A program made the position numbers and the translations under genes. Source: Clostridia bacterium (GTDB lineage Bacteria > Bacillota > Clostridia > Oscillospirales > Acutalibacteraceae). From it: DNA of 64,000 bases. The stretch lies in contig JAFYKZ010000030.1 of the NCBI GenBank assembly GCA_017537365.1, positions 1 through 64,000 on the forward strand. Direction: 5' to 3'. The notes beneath the pieces are model-generated. The model was given only the letters and a program-made list of their open reading frames with translations. It did no database searches and was not told the origin of the DNA. Positions 34,334 through 42,470 of the stretch are shown here, piece by piece. How positions within the stretch are numbered: the first letter of the stretch is position 1; the number at the start of each line of letters is the position of its first letter.

Positions 34334-36451
34334 TCATTTCACAACCTTGGGGACAATCCAACTGTCCTCATTACTGTCTGGCGCGCCTTTTAATAGGTCG
34401 GCGCGGTCAAATTTCTGAATACGAACATCCTCGCGGAAAACATTGAATCGTGGAGCTACATAAATCATAGGCTCGGTGTTTTCGGTATCAATATTGTTCA
34501 TAGTATTTTCGGCGGTTTTCATAGCGCTGAAAATATTTTTCATAGTTTGTTTTTCATCTTTTGTAAGGCAGATTTCGTTAACGCTCTCTAATGCTTTAAG
34601 CTTATCATCCTCGCTTAAAACTGCTGAGTCTTTTGCGCCGCTCATTTGAGCATTGCCGCTAGCGGTAGAGGAAGAGAATTTAGCGCCCTCAGTTCCTCTG
34701 ATAGCAATATTTGCCTCAAATAATTGCATTTCACTAACCGGGCTAGGAGCACCGAGCATCTGGTCGCGAGCATTACCGTCTAACGGGAATACTATAACAT
34801 CGCGGATAGTTTCGGTATCTTCTAAGAGCATTATCATACGGTCAACACCGGGAGCCATACCGGCATGCGGTGGCGCACCGTATTGGAAAGCTTCATAAAG
34901 CGCGCTGAATCTTGCGGCTAATTCCTCTTCGGGATAGCCTGCGATTTCAAACGCTTTTTTCATAATTTCAATATCGTGGTTTCTAACTGCACCCGAAGCT
35001 AGCTCAATGCCGTTACAAACAAGGTCATACTGATAAGCTAAAATTTCGGTTGGGTCTTTTGTAAGCAATGCTTCAAGACCGCCCTGAGGCATTGAGAAGG
35101 GGTTATGAGTGAATATGATTTTATCGGTGCTTTCATCGTGCTCATACATCGGGAAATCAACAATGAAGCAGAACTCGAAACTGTTAGTATCTATTAAATC
35201 ACATTCTTTACCGAGCCAGTCTCTAACATAGCCTGCATTTTTAGCGGCAACCTCTTCAACCATATCGGAAATAAAGAATATCGTTTCGCCTTCTTTAACC
35301 TTTGTAAGCTCAATGATTTCTGATTTTTGAGCATCACTTAACTTTTTAACAATCGGGTCGTCTTTAAACTCGCAATTTGCTTTATCAAGCAAGGTTATAT
35401 GAGCTAAGCCCTGCATACCTAAATCTCTTGTTGCAAAGTTTAAGGATTTATCAAAGAACCATCTTTCGTTTTTGCAGGGAGCAACAATAGCTCTAACAAC
35501 CTTATTTTTGAAAACAGGGAAGTTAACACCTTTGAAAAATTCGGTTAAATCCATAATTTCAAGGGGGTTTCTAAGGTCAGGCTTATCGTTACCGTATTTA
35601 AGCATTGATTCCTTAAAGGTGATATGTCTGAAAGGAACTTCACTTATCGGTTTATGGTTTCCGATGAATTTTGTGAAAATAGCACGGATAACTCTTTCGC
35701 AAACACCTAAAACTTCTTCTTGGGTTGAAAATGCCATTTCAAAGTCTAACTGATAGAATTCACCTGGTGAACGGTCAGCACGGGCGTCCTCATCTCTGAA
35801 ACAGGGAGCGATTTGGAAATATCGGTCAAAACCTGATACCATAAGAAGCTGTTTAAACTGCTGAGGAGCCTGAGGCAGAGCATAAAACTCGCCGATATGC
35901 TTTCTTGAAGGAACAAGGAAGTCTCTTGCGCCCTCAGGAGAAGAAGCTGTTAATATAGGAGTTTGAATTTCTAAAAATCCTTCATTCTCCATAAGCTCTC
36001 TCATATATTTTATAATTTGAGAACGCTTATAAATGCTAGAAGAAACCTTTGGATTTCTCAAATCCAAAAATCTGTTTTTAAGTCTTATATTTTCATTGGA
36101 AGACTTAGAGGTTAAAATTTCAAATGGTAGGTTTTTGGTGCATTTACCAAGAACCTTAAAGCTCTCAACGATAAGCTCAACCCTACCGGTATCAATAGCA
36201 TTGTTAACCGTTTCCTCGTCTCTTAAAGTAACAGTACCTTTAACCGAAATAACTGTTTCGATTTTCTGAGAATCAACCTCAGCAATCATAGCAGGGTCGT
36301 TGATAACAAGCTGAGATACACCGGTATAATCGCGAAGGTCAACGAACAAAACTCCGCCATGATCACGCTTAGATTGAATCCAACCTGCAAGCTCAATTTG
36401 AGTTCCAACATGGGATTCGCGCATGTCATTACAGTAATGCGTTCTATACAT
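34334..36451 (-). CDS. aspS: Aspartyl-tRNA synthetase fused to GatC
   Basis: A 705-residue fusion. Residues 1 to about 586 are a bacterial class II AspRS: OB fold with KRDHGGVLFVDLRDY, motif 2 FRDEDARADRSPGEFYQ, a GAD insertion domain, and motif 3 GMAPGVDRMIML. The His in RDHGG is a known feature of non-discriminating AspRSs that also charge tRNA(Asn). After a Ser/Ala-rich linker (about 587-611), residues 612-705 are GatC: CLTKDEKQTMKNIF, NNIDTENTEPMIYV, FREDV, and LLKGAPDS…IVPKVVK. The fusion tethers the Asp-charging enzyme to the amidotransferase. ATG 36451 lies seven bases after AGGAGG. Confidence 0.93.
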   Translation of the reverse strand: MYRTHYCNDMRESHVGTQIELAGWIQSKRDHGGVLFVDLRDYTGVSQLVINDPAMIAEVDSQKIETVISVKGTVTLRDEETVNNAIDTGRVELIVESFKVLGKCTKNLPFEILTSKSSNENIRLKNRFLDLRNPKVSSSIYKRSQIIKYMRELMENEGFLEIQTPILTASSPEGARDFLVPSRKHIGEFYALPQAPQQFKQLLMVSGFDRYFQIAPCFRDEDARADRSPGEFYQLDFEMAFSTQEEVLGVCERVIRAIFTKFIGNHKPISEVPFRHITFKESMLKYGNDKPDLRNPLEIMDLTEFFKGVNFPVFKNKVVRAIVAPCKNERWFFDKSLNFATRDLGMQGLAHITLLDKANCEFKDDPIVKKLSDAQKSEIIELTKVKEGETIFFISDMVEEVAAKNAGYVRDWLGKECDLIDTNSFEFCFIVDFPMYEHDESTDKIIFTHNPFSMPQGGLEALLTKDPTEILAYQYDLVCNGIELASGAVRNHDIEIMKKAFEIAGYPEEELAARFSALYEAFQYGAPPHAGMAPGVDRMIMLLEDTETIRDVIVFPLDGNARDQMLGAPSPVSEMQLFEANIAIRGTEGAKFSSSTASGNAQMSGAKDSAVLSEDDKLKALESVNEICLTKDEKQTMKNIFSAMKTAENTMNNIDTENTEPMIYVAPRFNVFREDVRIQKFDRADLLKGAPDSNEDSWIVPKVVK

Positions 36452-36466
36452 ATTCATTCCTCCTGA

Positions 36467-36688
36467 AAAAATAAAAAGTCCCGAAAATTCCTTAGAATTT
36501 TCGGGACGAGAAAATTAAAATTAACCCGCGGTGCCACCCGTTTTGATGACTAAAAGCCATCCACTTTGAAAGAATATTCGGTTTTAAATTGAATTCGAAG
36601 CGTTCCCAAGTTTACTACTCGTCTCAAATGCGCTCTCAGTCCACGACGCATTCTCCCTGACAGACTTTCCATTTAAACTGAGTCTTCG
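36467..36688 (-). promoter_or_regulatory. T-box riboswitch leader of the aspS-gatC operon
   Basis: On the minus strand the leader carries the T-box sequence TGGCACCGCGGG (36536-36525), which pairs with the free tRNA acceptor end. A terminator follows (GTCCCGAAAATTC / GAATTTTCGGGAC plus T-rich tail, 36508-36467). The 5' part folds as a stem I region (36690-36600), with TTCGAAG/CTTCGAA closing and an inner AATGCG/CGCATT stem. The specifier codon could not be placed with confidence; GAC (Asp) occurs in the candidate region. Uncharged tRNA should switch the operon on. Confidence 0.93.
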
Positions 36689-36694
36689 AATAAT

Positions 36695-36723
36695 ATTATA
36701 TTAAGATTTTTTTGTTTTGTCAA
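36695..36723 (-). promoter_or_regulatory. SigA-type promoter of the T-box/aspS operon
   Basis: Minus strand TTGACA (36723-36718), a 17-base spacer, and TATAAT (36700-36695). Predicted transcription start is near 36688, at the beginning of the T-box fold. Confidence 0.9.
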
Positions 36724-36739
36724 GTTTTTTTGAATGTAA

Positions 36740-37333
36740 TTATTCAGATATGCTTATAATAAAGCCATCTTCGTAGAAAGTTTTGGTTTTATCTGATATT
36801 TTTGCATTTTTTAAATCAGAAATACCGTTGCCGTTATATTTAACAACAGACTCTTTTTTAGTATAAATCTCGAAAAAACGAGTTAAAATTTCGGTGTTTT
36901 CGGTAAAACGAAAATCTTTATCGCAAGGAGAAAAACCGAAAATATAGTTTAGTTCTTCGCAGGAGCAAAATCTTTTTGCAACTTTTAAATTTATAGGTCG
37001 CAATTTTTCAATATCAATACCAATTTCAGTTTCACTTATCGCGCAAACAACCATATTATCTGAATGGCTGATGTTAAAATGAATATTAAGATTTTCAGCA
37101 TAAGGCTTTCCGTTTTCAGCTTCAACGATTTTTATACTATCATAAGAAATATTCAAATAATTTGATATCGTTTTTTTAGCAAGCATTTCTCCTGCAACGG
37201 TTTGCTTTTTGTTTTTTTCGTTTGCTAAAATATCAACCTTTTGCTTTCGCATATCATCCATTAAAGAATAAAAATTTTGATATTCTTCATCGCTTAAATC
37301 TAGTATATTAAATTTTTCGTATTTTATACTCAA
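36740..37333 (-). CDS. 4'-Phosphopantetheinyl transferase (Sfp/AcpT-type)
   Basis: A 197-residue enzyme that transfers phosphopantetheine from CoA to carrier proteins. The magnesium/CoA motifs are visible: FNISHSDNMVVCAIS, GIDIEKLRP, and FEIYTKKESVVKYNG. The frame extends to 37405, but the N-terminal part lacks a ribosome-binding site. The TTG at 37333 lies ten bases after GGAGA and gives the short N-terminus usual for this family. No carrier protein, polyketide or non-ribosomal peptide gene is near, so the partner is unknown. The start is uncertain. Confidence 0.85.
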   Translation of the reverse strand: MSIKYEKFNILDLSDEEYQNFYSLMDDMRKQKVDILANEKNKKQTVAGEMLAKKTISNYLNISYDSIKIVEAENGKPYAENLNIHFNISHSDNMVVCAISETEIGIDIEKLRPINLKVAKRFCSCEELNYIFGFSPCDKDFRFTENTEILTRFFEIYTKKESVVKYNGNGISDLKNAKISDKTKTFYEDGFIISISE

Positions 37334-37442
37334 AAATAAAGCATCTCCAATATTTGAAATTTTTAAAAATGCATAATCTATATTATAATATAGCATATTA
37401 TGCATTAATGTTGCAAGAATATGATTATTTTTTAAAAAAATA

Positions 37443-37471
37443 TTGATTTTTTTGTCGAAAAATGTTAAAAT
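37443..37471 (+). promoter_or_regulatory. SigA-type promoter of the DUF4190-type gene
   Basis: TTGATT at 37443-37448, a 17-base spacer, and TAAAAT at 37466-37471, 32 bases before the gene start. Confidence 0.7.
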
Positions 37472-37502
37472 ATGAGTAGTATTTCTGAGGGGGAATTTGG
37501 TT

Positions 37503-37766
37503 ATGAGTGATATGAAAGAAAATAAAGCTAGCGGTGTTGCGGTAGCTTCTTTGGTTTGCGGTATTGCCGGTTTTTTCTGTAATCCGCTTTCTTTGGTATG
37601 TTTGGCGGCAATTGTTTTAGGTATTGTAGGTCTTGCAACCGCAGGAAATCGTCCTAAGGGAACAGCTGTTGCAGGTCTTTGTTTGGGTATAGCCGGTGCT
37701 ATTTGTCAGTTTATTGCTGATTTGATTTTATCGGTATTTACTCTTGGTATCTCTTTCATAGTTTAA
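37503..37766 (+). CDS. Small two-helix membrane protein (DUF4190-like)
   Basis: An 87-residue protein with two or three hydrophobic segments. SGVAVASLVCGIAGFFCNP opens the first, followed by ALGIVGLATAGNRPKG-like spacing and a second repeat GTAVAGLCLGIAGA, the duplicated pattern of DUF4190 proteins. Function is unknown; family members are often found as membrane-associated accessory domains. GAGGGGG lies nine bases before the ATG at 37503. It is a single-gene unit between its own promoter and a strong terminator. Confidence 0.8.
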   Translation: MSDMKENKASGVAVASLVCGIAGFFCNPLSLVCLAAIVLGIVGLATAGNRPKGTAVAGLCLGIAGAICQFIADLILSVFTLGISFIV

Positions 37767-37788
37767 TTACTTTGTGCTTCAAAAACCA

Positions 37789-37821
37789 AAAGCAAGCAGT
37801 TATAAACTGCTTGCTTTTTTT
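37789..37821. terminator. Bidirectional terminator between the DUF4190-like gene and yfcE
   Basis: A perfect stem (AAAGCAAGCAGTT / AACTGCTTGCTTT) with an ATA loop and a seven-T run on the plus strand. Confidence 0.92.
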
Positions 37822-38362
37822 ATATTTCCTCTTTTAAATATTCCTTGCCTTCAAGGTTTTTAAAGGTAAGCTTTTTGTTTTCTAAGATTATATATCCTCG
37901 CTCGCTATTTTCCTTTGGGATAGAAACAGAGCCAGGATTTGCAAAATAAAAACCGTTTATTTCTTTAAATACAGGGATATGAGTATGACCGTTTAAAAGC
38001 AAAGCACCGTCCGATAACTTTGGTGGATTTTCGGGGTTTATCTTATGCCCATGGGTTGCAAAAATTTCCAAACCGTCAATATTTAAAACAGAGTATTCAG
38101 ACATAACAGGGAAGCTTAGCACCATTTGGTCCACTTCTGCCTCGCAGTTACCTCTAACGCAAATTATTTTTTCTGCCATATTGTTTAAAATTTCGATAAC
38201 CTTTTTGGGATTGTAACCGTCAGGCAGGTCGTTTCTAGGTCCATGATATAAAATATCACCTAAAAGCAACAGTTTATCTGCTTTTTCGGTACAAAAAGCG
38301 TTTATAAGCTGCTCGCAGTAAAGTGCAGAGCCGTGTATATCAGATGCAATTAAAATTTTCAT
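37820..38362 (-). CDS. yfcE: YfcE-family metallophosphoesterase
   Basis: A 180-residue calcineurin-like phosphodiesterase. All metal-site motifs are present in order: SDIHGS, LLGDILYHG, RGNCEA, THGHK, and LNGHTHIP. YfcE-type enzymes hydrolyse model phosphodiesters; the natural substrate is not established. AAGGAG precedes the ATG. It is downstream of the cation exporter gene by 12 bases and likely in the same transcript as murF-ddl. Confidence 0.92.
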   Translation of the reverse strand: MKILIASDIHGSALYCEQLINAFCTEKADKLLLLGDILYHGPRNDLPDGYNPKKVIEILNNMAEKIICVRGNCEAEVDQMVLSFPVMSEYSVLNIDGLEIFATHGHKINPENPPKLSDGALLLNGHTHIPVFKEINGFYFANPGSVSIPKENSERGYIILENKKLTFKNLEGKEYLKEEI

Positions 38363-38374
38363 AAATAATACTCC

Positions 38375-39559
38375 TTATTTGCCGGTGAAATCGCGGTCAA
38401 ATGTTATAACGCAGGTAAAGGTTTTATTAATTGTTTTAGCGAGGTCGTTTATAGTATCATTCAAATCTTCCTCGTTTAGTTTGCTTCCCGATGGAATGAC
38501 AACATCGAAAATAAGATTTGTTCTATTATCGCTTACAGGGGTCATTCTAAAATCGTGAAGCGTTAATTCGGGATGAATTTCGGTTAGCTTTTCGGCTAAT
38601 TTATCCCTTGTTTTAGATACATTTTCATTATCGGTATCAATAGGGTCCATATGAATAACGAGCGAAATATTAAGCTTTTCAAATACAAGCTTTTCGCATA
38701 AATCTATCTGCTCGTGGCATTTAACAATATCAATATTCTGAGGAACTTCAACATGAACTGAAGCCAGTTGTCTGCCTGGACCGTAGTTATGAACAATTAA
38801 ATCGTGAATACCCTCAAATTCTTTAAAGGACATAATAGTGTTTTCAATATCGTTAATAAGCTCTTTTTCGGGCGGTTTACCCAAAATCTCGTTTATAGTG
38901 TTTTTAGCAGAACTGAAACCTGAATAGAGAATAAATAACGATACTAGGATACCCATAACCGCATCAAGATTAAAGGGGAGGTCTATAAATATTGAAACGC
39001 CAACCGAAACTAAAATGGCACCGGTTGCGATACAGTCGTTGACCGAGTCCTGAGCAGAGGCAATTAAAGCCTCAGAATTTATTCGTTTTCCTATTTTGCG
39101 GTTGAAGAAAAACATATAAAGCTTAATTAAAATAGAAACCGCTAAAATTATAAGGGTTACAATCGAATATTCGGGCGCGGGAGTACCCTCGATTAAGGTT
39201 TGACCTGAGGTTTTTAGAAGCTCAAAGCCAACCAGCATAATTAAAGCGGCAACTATAAATGCGCTTATATATTCTATTCTGCCGTGTCCAAACGGATGGT
39301 CGCTATCTGCGGGTTTATTAGCCATTTTAAAGCCGATTGCGGTTATAACAGAAGAGCCCATATCCGAAAGATTGTTAAGTCCGTCTGCCGAAATAGAGAT
39401 ACTTCCTGTAATAATACCAACCGATATTTTAATAAAACATAAAATAAGGTTCCCCAAAATGCCTATAACACTGCCCAGAGTGCCATAAGCAGCGCGGACA
39501 GTGTTATCAGTAGTGTCTTTATAATTTTTAATAAAAAGCTTAATTAATAGATTACTCAT
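38375..39559 (-). CDS. Cation diffusion facilitator (CDF) transporter
   Basis: A 394-residue divalent-metal exporter with six transmembrane helices and a cytoplasmic C-terminal domain (about 215-394), extended compared with FieF. Metal-site helices carry SADGLNNLSD and SAQDSVND. The second site lacks the His typical of zinc exporters and resembles manganese- or iron-type CDF proteins. Proton antiport is the expected mechanism. It begins at the TAATG overlap with ddl. Metal identity is inference. Confidence 0.9.
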   Translation of the reverse strand: MSNLLIKLFIKNYKDTTDNTVRAAYGTLGSVIGILGNLILCFIKISVGIITGSISISADGLNNLSDMGSSVITAIGFKMANKPADSDHPFGHGRIEYISAFIVAALIMLVGFELLKTSGQTLIEGTPAPEYSIVTLIILAVSILIKLYMFFFNRKIGKRINSEALIASAQDSVNDCIATGAILVSVGVSIFIDLPFNLDAVMGILVSLFILYSGFSSAKNTINEILGKPPEKELINDIENTIMSFKEFEGIHDLIVHNYGPGRQLASVHVEVPQNIDIVKCHEQIDLCEKLVFEKLNISLVIHMDPIDTDNENVSKTRDKLAEKLTEIHPELTLHDFRMTPVSDNRTNLIFDVVIPSGSKLNEEDLNDTINDLAKTINKTFTCVITFDRDFTGK

Positions 39560-40734
39560 TAAATTTTACTTCCCTTAGCACCCTTGCTACCGAATGAAGC
39601 TCCCGATAAAATATCAGTATCAATAGAAAAGGATAGGTTTTCTCTGGTTCTTTGTCTTTTAAATGCTAGCTCTATAAGACGGTCTAAAAGTTCTTTATAA
39701 GGCATACCTGTAGCCTCCCATAAATAGAAAGCAAGTGAACCTGGGATGGTGTTAATCTCATTGGCATAAACAGTGTCTCCGTCTAAGATAAAATCTATTC
39801 TAACAACACCGTTAGCACCCAATGCTTTGAAAATATCGCAAGAGAGTTTTCTGATTTCCTCTGCTTTTTCCTCGCTTAAATCGGCGGGGATTTTTCTGCC
39901 GAGTGAAGCCATACCTTTACTCTTTCCGCCACCCTTATATTTATTATCATAGGATAAAATTTCATCATGCATAAAGGGTTCTTCGCAAACACTGGCTTCA
40001 CATTCATCGGCATTTCCTAAAACCGAACAGTTAATTTCGCGGATATTGGTAACAGCGCGCTCAATCAAAACTTTTTCTGCAAAGGTAAATGCTAGGGTTA
40101 TAGCGGTATCAAGCTCGTTTTCGGTATTAACCTTGCTGATGCCAACGCTTGAGCCCAGGTTTACAGGCTTAATAATAAGAGGATAACCTATTTTTTCACC
40201 GATTTCTTTTATAACTTCGGTTTTATTTGCTGCATATTCTCTTGCTCTGAAACAAATGCAATCAAGAACGGGTAGACCTGCTCTTTTTAAAACATCTTTA
40301 AATACAACCTTATCCATACCAACGGCAGAGGATAAAATATCGCAACCAACATAAGGGAGATTTAAGTATTCGAAATAGCCTTGAATAGTACCGTCCTCGC
40401 AGTTGGTTCCGTGAACAATCGGGAAAGCAACATCAATGATAACATCCTTTTGTTTTGAGAAGAAACCGCTTTTTTCAAATTTCATAACAACATCTTTGCC
40501 CTCGCGAACAAAATATACCTTACGGCATTTTTCTAAAAGGGCAGGCAAATCGCGGTATTCCTCAATTGTAAAGAGGCTATCTCCTGTAAACATTTCACCG
40601 TTTTTAGTAACATAAACGGGTGTTATATCGTATTTTTCGCGGTCGATAGAACGCATAGCCTGAACGGCTGATATAATAGAAACCTCGTGCTCAACCGAGC
40701 GGCATCCAAAAAACACTGCAACATTGGTTTTCAT
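39559..40734 (-). CDS. ddl: D-alanine–D-alanine ligase family protein
   Basis: A 391-residue ATP-grasp ligase making the D-Ala-D-Ala (or D-Ala-D-X) dipeptide for the stem peptide. VFFGCRSVEHEVS opens the N-terminal domain. IIKPVNLGSSVGISKV, RIDFILDGD and NEINTIPGSLAFYLW supply ATP, metal and substrate contacts. It lies just after a membrane-type MurF, its metabolic partner. The ATG at 40734 is chosen over an upstream frame to 40872. An 18-base inverted repeat encloses its ribosome-binding site. The C-terminus is about 20-30 residues longer than common Ddl. Confidence 0.94.
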   Translation of the reverse strand: MKTNVAVFFGCRSVEHEVSIISAVQAMRSIDREKYDITPVYVTKNGEMFTGDSLFTIEEYRDLPALLEKCRKVYFVREGKDVVMKFEKSGFFSKQKDVIIDVAFPIVHGTNCEDGTIQGYFEYLNLPYVGCDILSSAVGMDKVVFKDVLKRAGLPVLDCICFRAREYAANKTEVIKEIGEKIGYPLIIKPVNLGSSVGISKVNTENELDTAITLAFTFAEKVLIERAVTNIREINCSVLGNADECEASVCEEPFMHDEILSYDNKYKGGGKSKGMASLGRKIPADLSEEKAEEIRKLSCDIFKALGANGVVRIDFILDGDTVYANEINTIPGSLAFYLWEATGMPYKELLDRLIELAFKRQRTRENLSFSIDTDILSGASFGSKGAKGSKI

Positions 40735-40799
40735 AATAATCACCATATCCTTTCTCGACACAAAGAGCAATAAACAATCACGGATATGGTGATTATTAT
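40733..40799 (-). promoter_or_regulatory. Inverted repeat covering the ddl ribosome-binding site
   Basis: 40733-40750 and 40782-40799 are perfect 18-base reverse complements separated by 31 bases. The proximal arm includes the sequence just before the ddl start codon (GGATATGGTGATTATTAT), so the hairpin would hide the Shine-Dalgarno site. This may be a translational switch. Confidence 0.6.
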
Positions 40800-40801
40800 A
40801 C

Positions 40802-40880
40802 GCATGTGCCACGGTTGCCACTTTATTGGCGAGTGGCACGCGCCTTATATTTAGTTTAGCGTGATTTTTCACGCTAAACT
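40802..40880. repeat. Two further hairpins between murF and ddl
   Basis: Stem one: GTGCCAC (40806-40812) with GTGGCAC (40833-40839), with an alternative inner GCCAC/GTGGC pairing. Stem two: AGTTTAGCGTGA / TCACGCTAAACT (40853-40880), a perfect 12-base-pair hairpin. Neither has a T run, so they are not simple terminators. Confidence 0.6.
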
Positions 40881-40886
40881 TACAAT

Positions 40887-42458
40887 CTAATTCAGATAGT
40901 TATCAGGTAAATCGTTTTCTATAAGCAAAACGGTATTACTGTCGGCAAATTTTTGGAAAATTTCGTATGCCGCCATAAAACTTTCGGCAACAAACATTTT
41001 CTCTTTATCAAAATCGGTGCTTAAAACCGCTTCTTGCATAGGCTTAGAGCGGTTTATCCCTACGAATATTATTATATCACAGAATTTCGAGGCTTCAAGA
41101 CCTAAATTATAATTACACTCGTATTCTTTTTTACCAAGTTCAATAAGACCAGGGGTTATAATGATTTTTTGCATACCGTCAAACGAGCCTAAAACTCTAA
41201 CCGCCTCAATACTTCCTTCGGGGTTTGCATTATAAGCATCGTCAATAAGTAAAGAGCCGTTATAATAAGGCTTTAACTCCAAGCGGTGTTCGTAGGCATT
41301 AAGGGAACTGACTGCAAAAGCAATATCCTTTGGGTTAACCCCTAATTCATAAGCCAATGAAGCAGCACCCGAAATGTTTATAATACTGTGAAGACCTAAA
41401 AGGCGGGAGTTTAAATGTATGGCTTCATCGCCTAAATTAAGGTCAAATTCAGAACCTGTTTTACCATATGTTATATTTTTGGCAGTAAAATCGAAGTCCT
41501 TTGAGCTTCCGTAAACTAAGAAGTTAGATTTATCTATTCGGCTCAAAATCTCGGCACTGTCTCCGTTAACAAAGGTTTTGCCTTGTTTTTTTGCAACTGC
41601 ATCTGCTAGCTCAAACTTTGTTTTGAAAACATTATCAACCGATTTAAAGGTTTCAAGATGCTGAGCTCCGACCGAGGTTATAAGAGCAAAATCAGGGTGG
41701 ACTATATTGCAGATTTCTTTTATATCCCCAACATTTTTAGCCCCCATTTCGCAAATAAAAACCTGAGTTTGCGGTTTTAATTGCTCGCGGATAGTTCTTA
41801 CAATTCCCATTGGAGTGTTAAAGCTTTGGGGAGTGCAAACGGTGTTGTATTTTTCGCTTAATATTCTGTTTAATATAAACTTGGTGGTTGTTTTACCGTA
41901 GCTTCCGGTAATTCCTATAACAATTAAATTTTTATGATTTTTTAAAATTCTTTTTGCGTCATTAATATAATAAAACGCAAATGCCTTTTCAATCGGCAAA
42001 GCCAAGGCCCAGGAAAGATAGGTGTTTATTGGATTTATAAACCCTAAAATAAAGGTAACAAGCAACGAAATTCTACCAACAAGGTTATTTCCAAAAATGC
42101 TATAAAGAGTAACAGCTGCGATAAAGGGCAAAATATAAAACGCTAACTGACGCTTTATTCTACCTGTGAAAATCAAAGGCTTTATAGAATTTTTTTGAGT
42201 TTTAATTGCAATAATTATGCTGACTACTGCATAAATTAATGCAAAAACAACTAATACATAATAAAGGTTAAAATACAATAAAACTGATGCTAAAAAATAG
42301 CAGATTGTTTGAGATAGGGGAAGGTTTTTAATTAACCAACCTGTATAACGGGAGGGGAAATAGGAGTTTTGTTGCAACATTTGGAGTTGGCGGATACTGT
42401 TAAAAACTGAGCCAATACTTATAAGTGCGAGAGTGGCTATAAGTAAATAAAATTCCAT
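40887..42458 (-). CDS. murF: MurF-like ligase with N-terminal membrane domain
   Basis: A 523-residue protein. The first about 155 residues hold four or five transmembrane helices, which normal MurF lacks. The Mur-ligase core follows: P-loop GITGSYGKTTTKFIL, SFNTPMGIV, EMGAKNVGDI, SAYEHRLEL-like NAYEHRLEL, and DDAYNANPEG. It would join D-Ala-D-Ala to the UDP-MurNAc-tripeptide, here at the membrane. ddl follows downstream in the same operon. A second, soluble MurF elsewhere is possible, in which case this one could be specialised. Confidence 0.88.
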   Translation of the reverse strand: MEFYLLIATLALISIGSVFNSIRQLQMLQQNSYFPSRYTGWLIKNLPLSQTICYFLASVLLYFNLYYVLVVFALIYAVVSIIIAIKTQKNSIKPLIFTGRIKRQLAFYILPFIAAVTLYSIFGNNLVGRISLLVTFILGFINPINTYLSWALALPIEKAFAFYYINDAKRILKNHKNLIVIGITGSYGKTTTKFILNRILSEKYNTVCTPQSFNTPMGIVRTIREQLKPQTQVFICEMGAKNVGDIKEICNIVHPDFALITSVGAQHLETFKSVDNVFKTKFELADAVAKKQGKTFVNGDSAEILSRIDKSNFLVYGSSKDFDFTAKNITYGKTGSEFDLNLGDEAIHLNSRLLGLHSIINISGAASLAYELGVNPKDIAFAVSSLNAYEHRLELKPYYNGSLLIDDAYNANPEGSIEAVRVLGSFDGMQKIIITPGLIELGKKEYECNYNLGLEASKFCDIIIFVGINRSKPMQEAVLSTDFDKEKMFVAESFMAAYEIFQKFADSNTVLLIENDLPDNYLN

Positions 42459-42470
42459 TTGAATTACCTC

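Noticed and set aside
40735-40872. Upstream extension of ddl by about 46 codons
   Set aside because: It runs through hairpin-rich spacer, lacks a ribosome-binding site, and Ddl homologues start at the VFFGCRSVEHEVS region.
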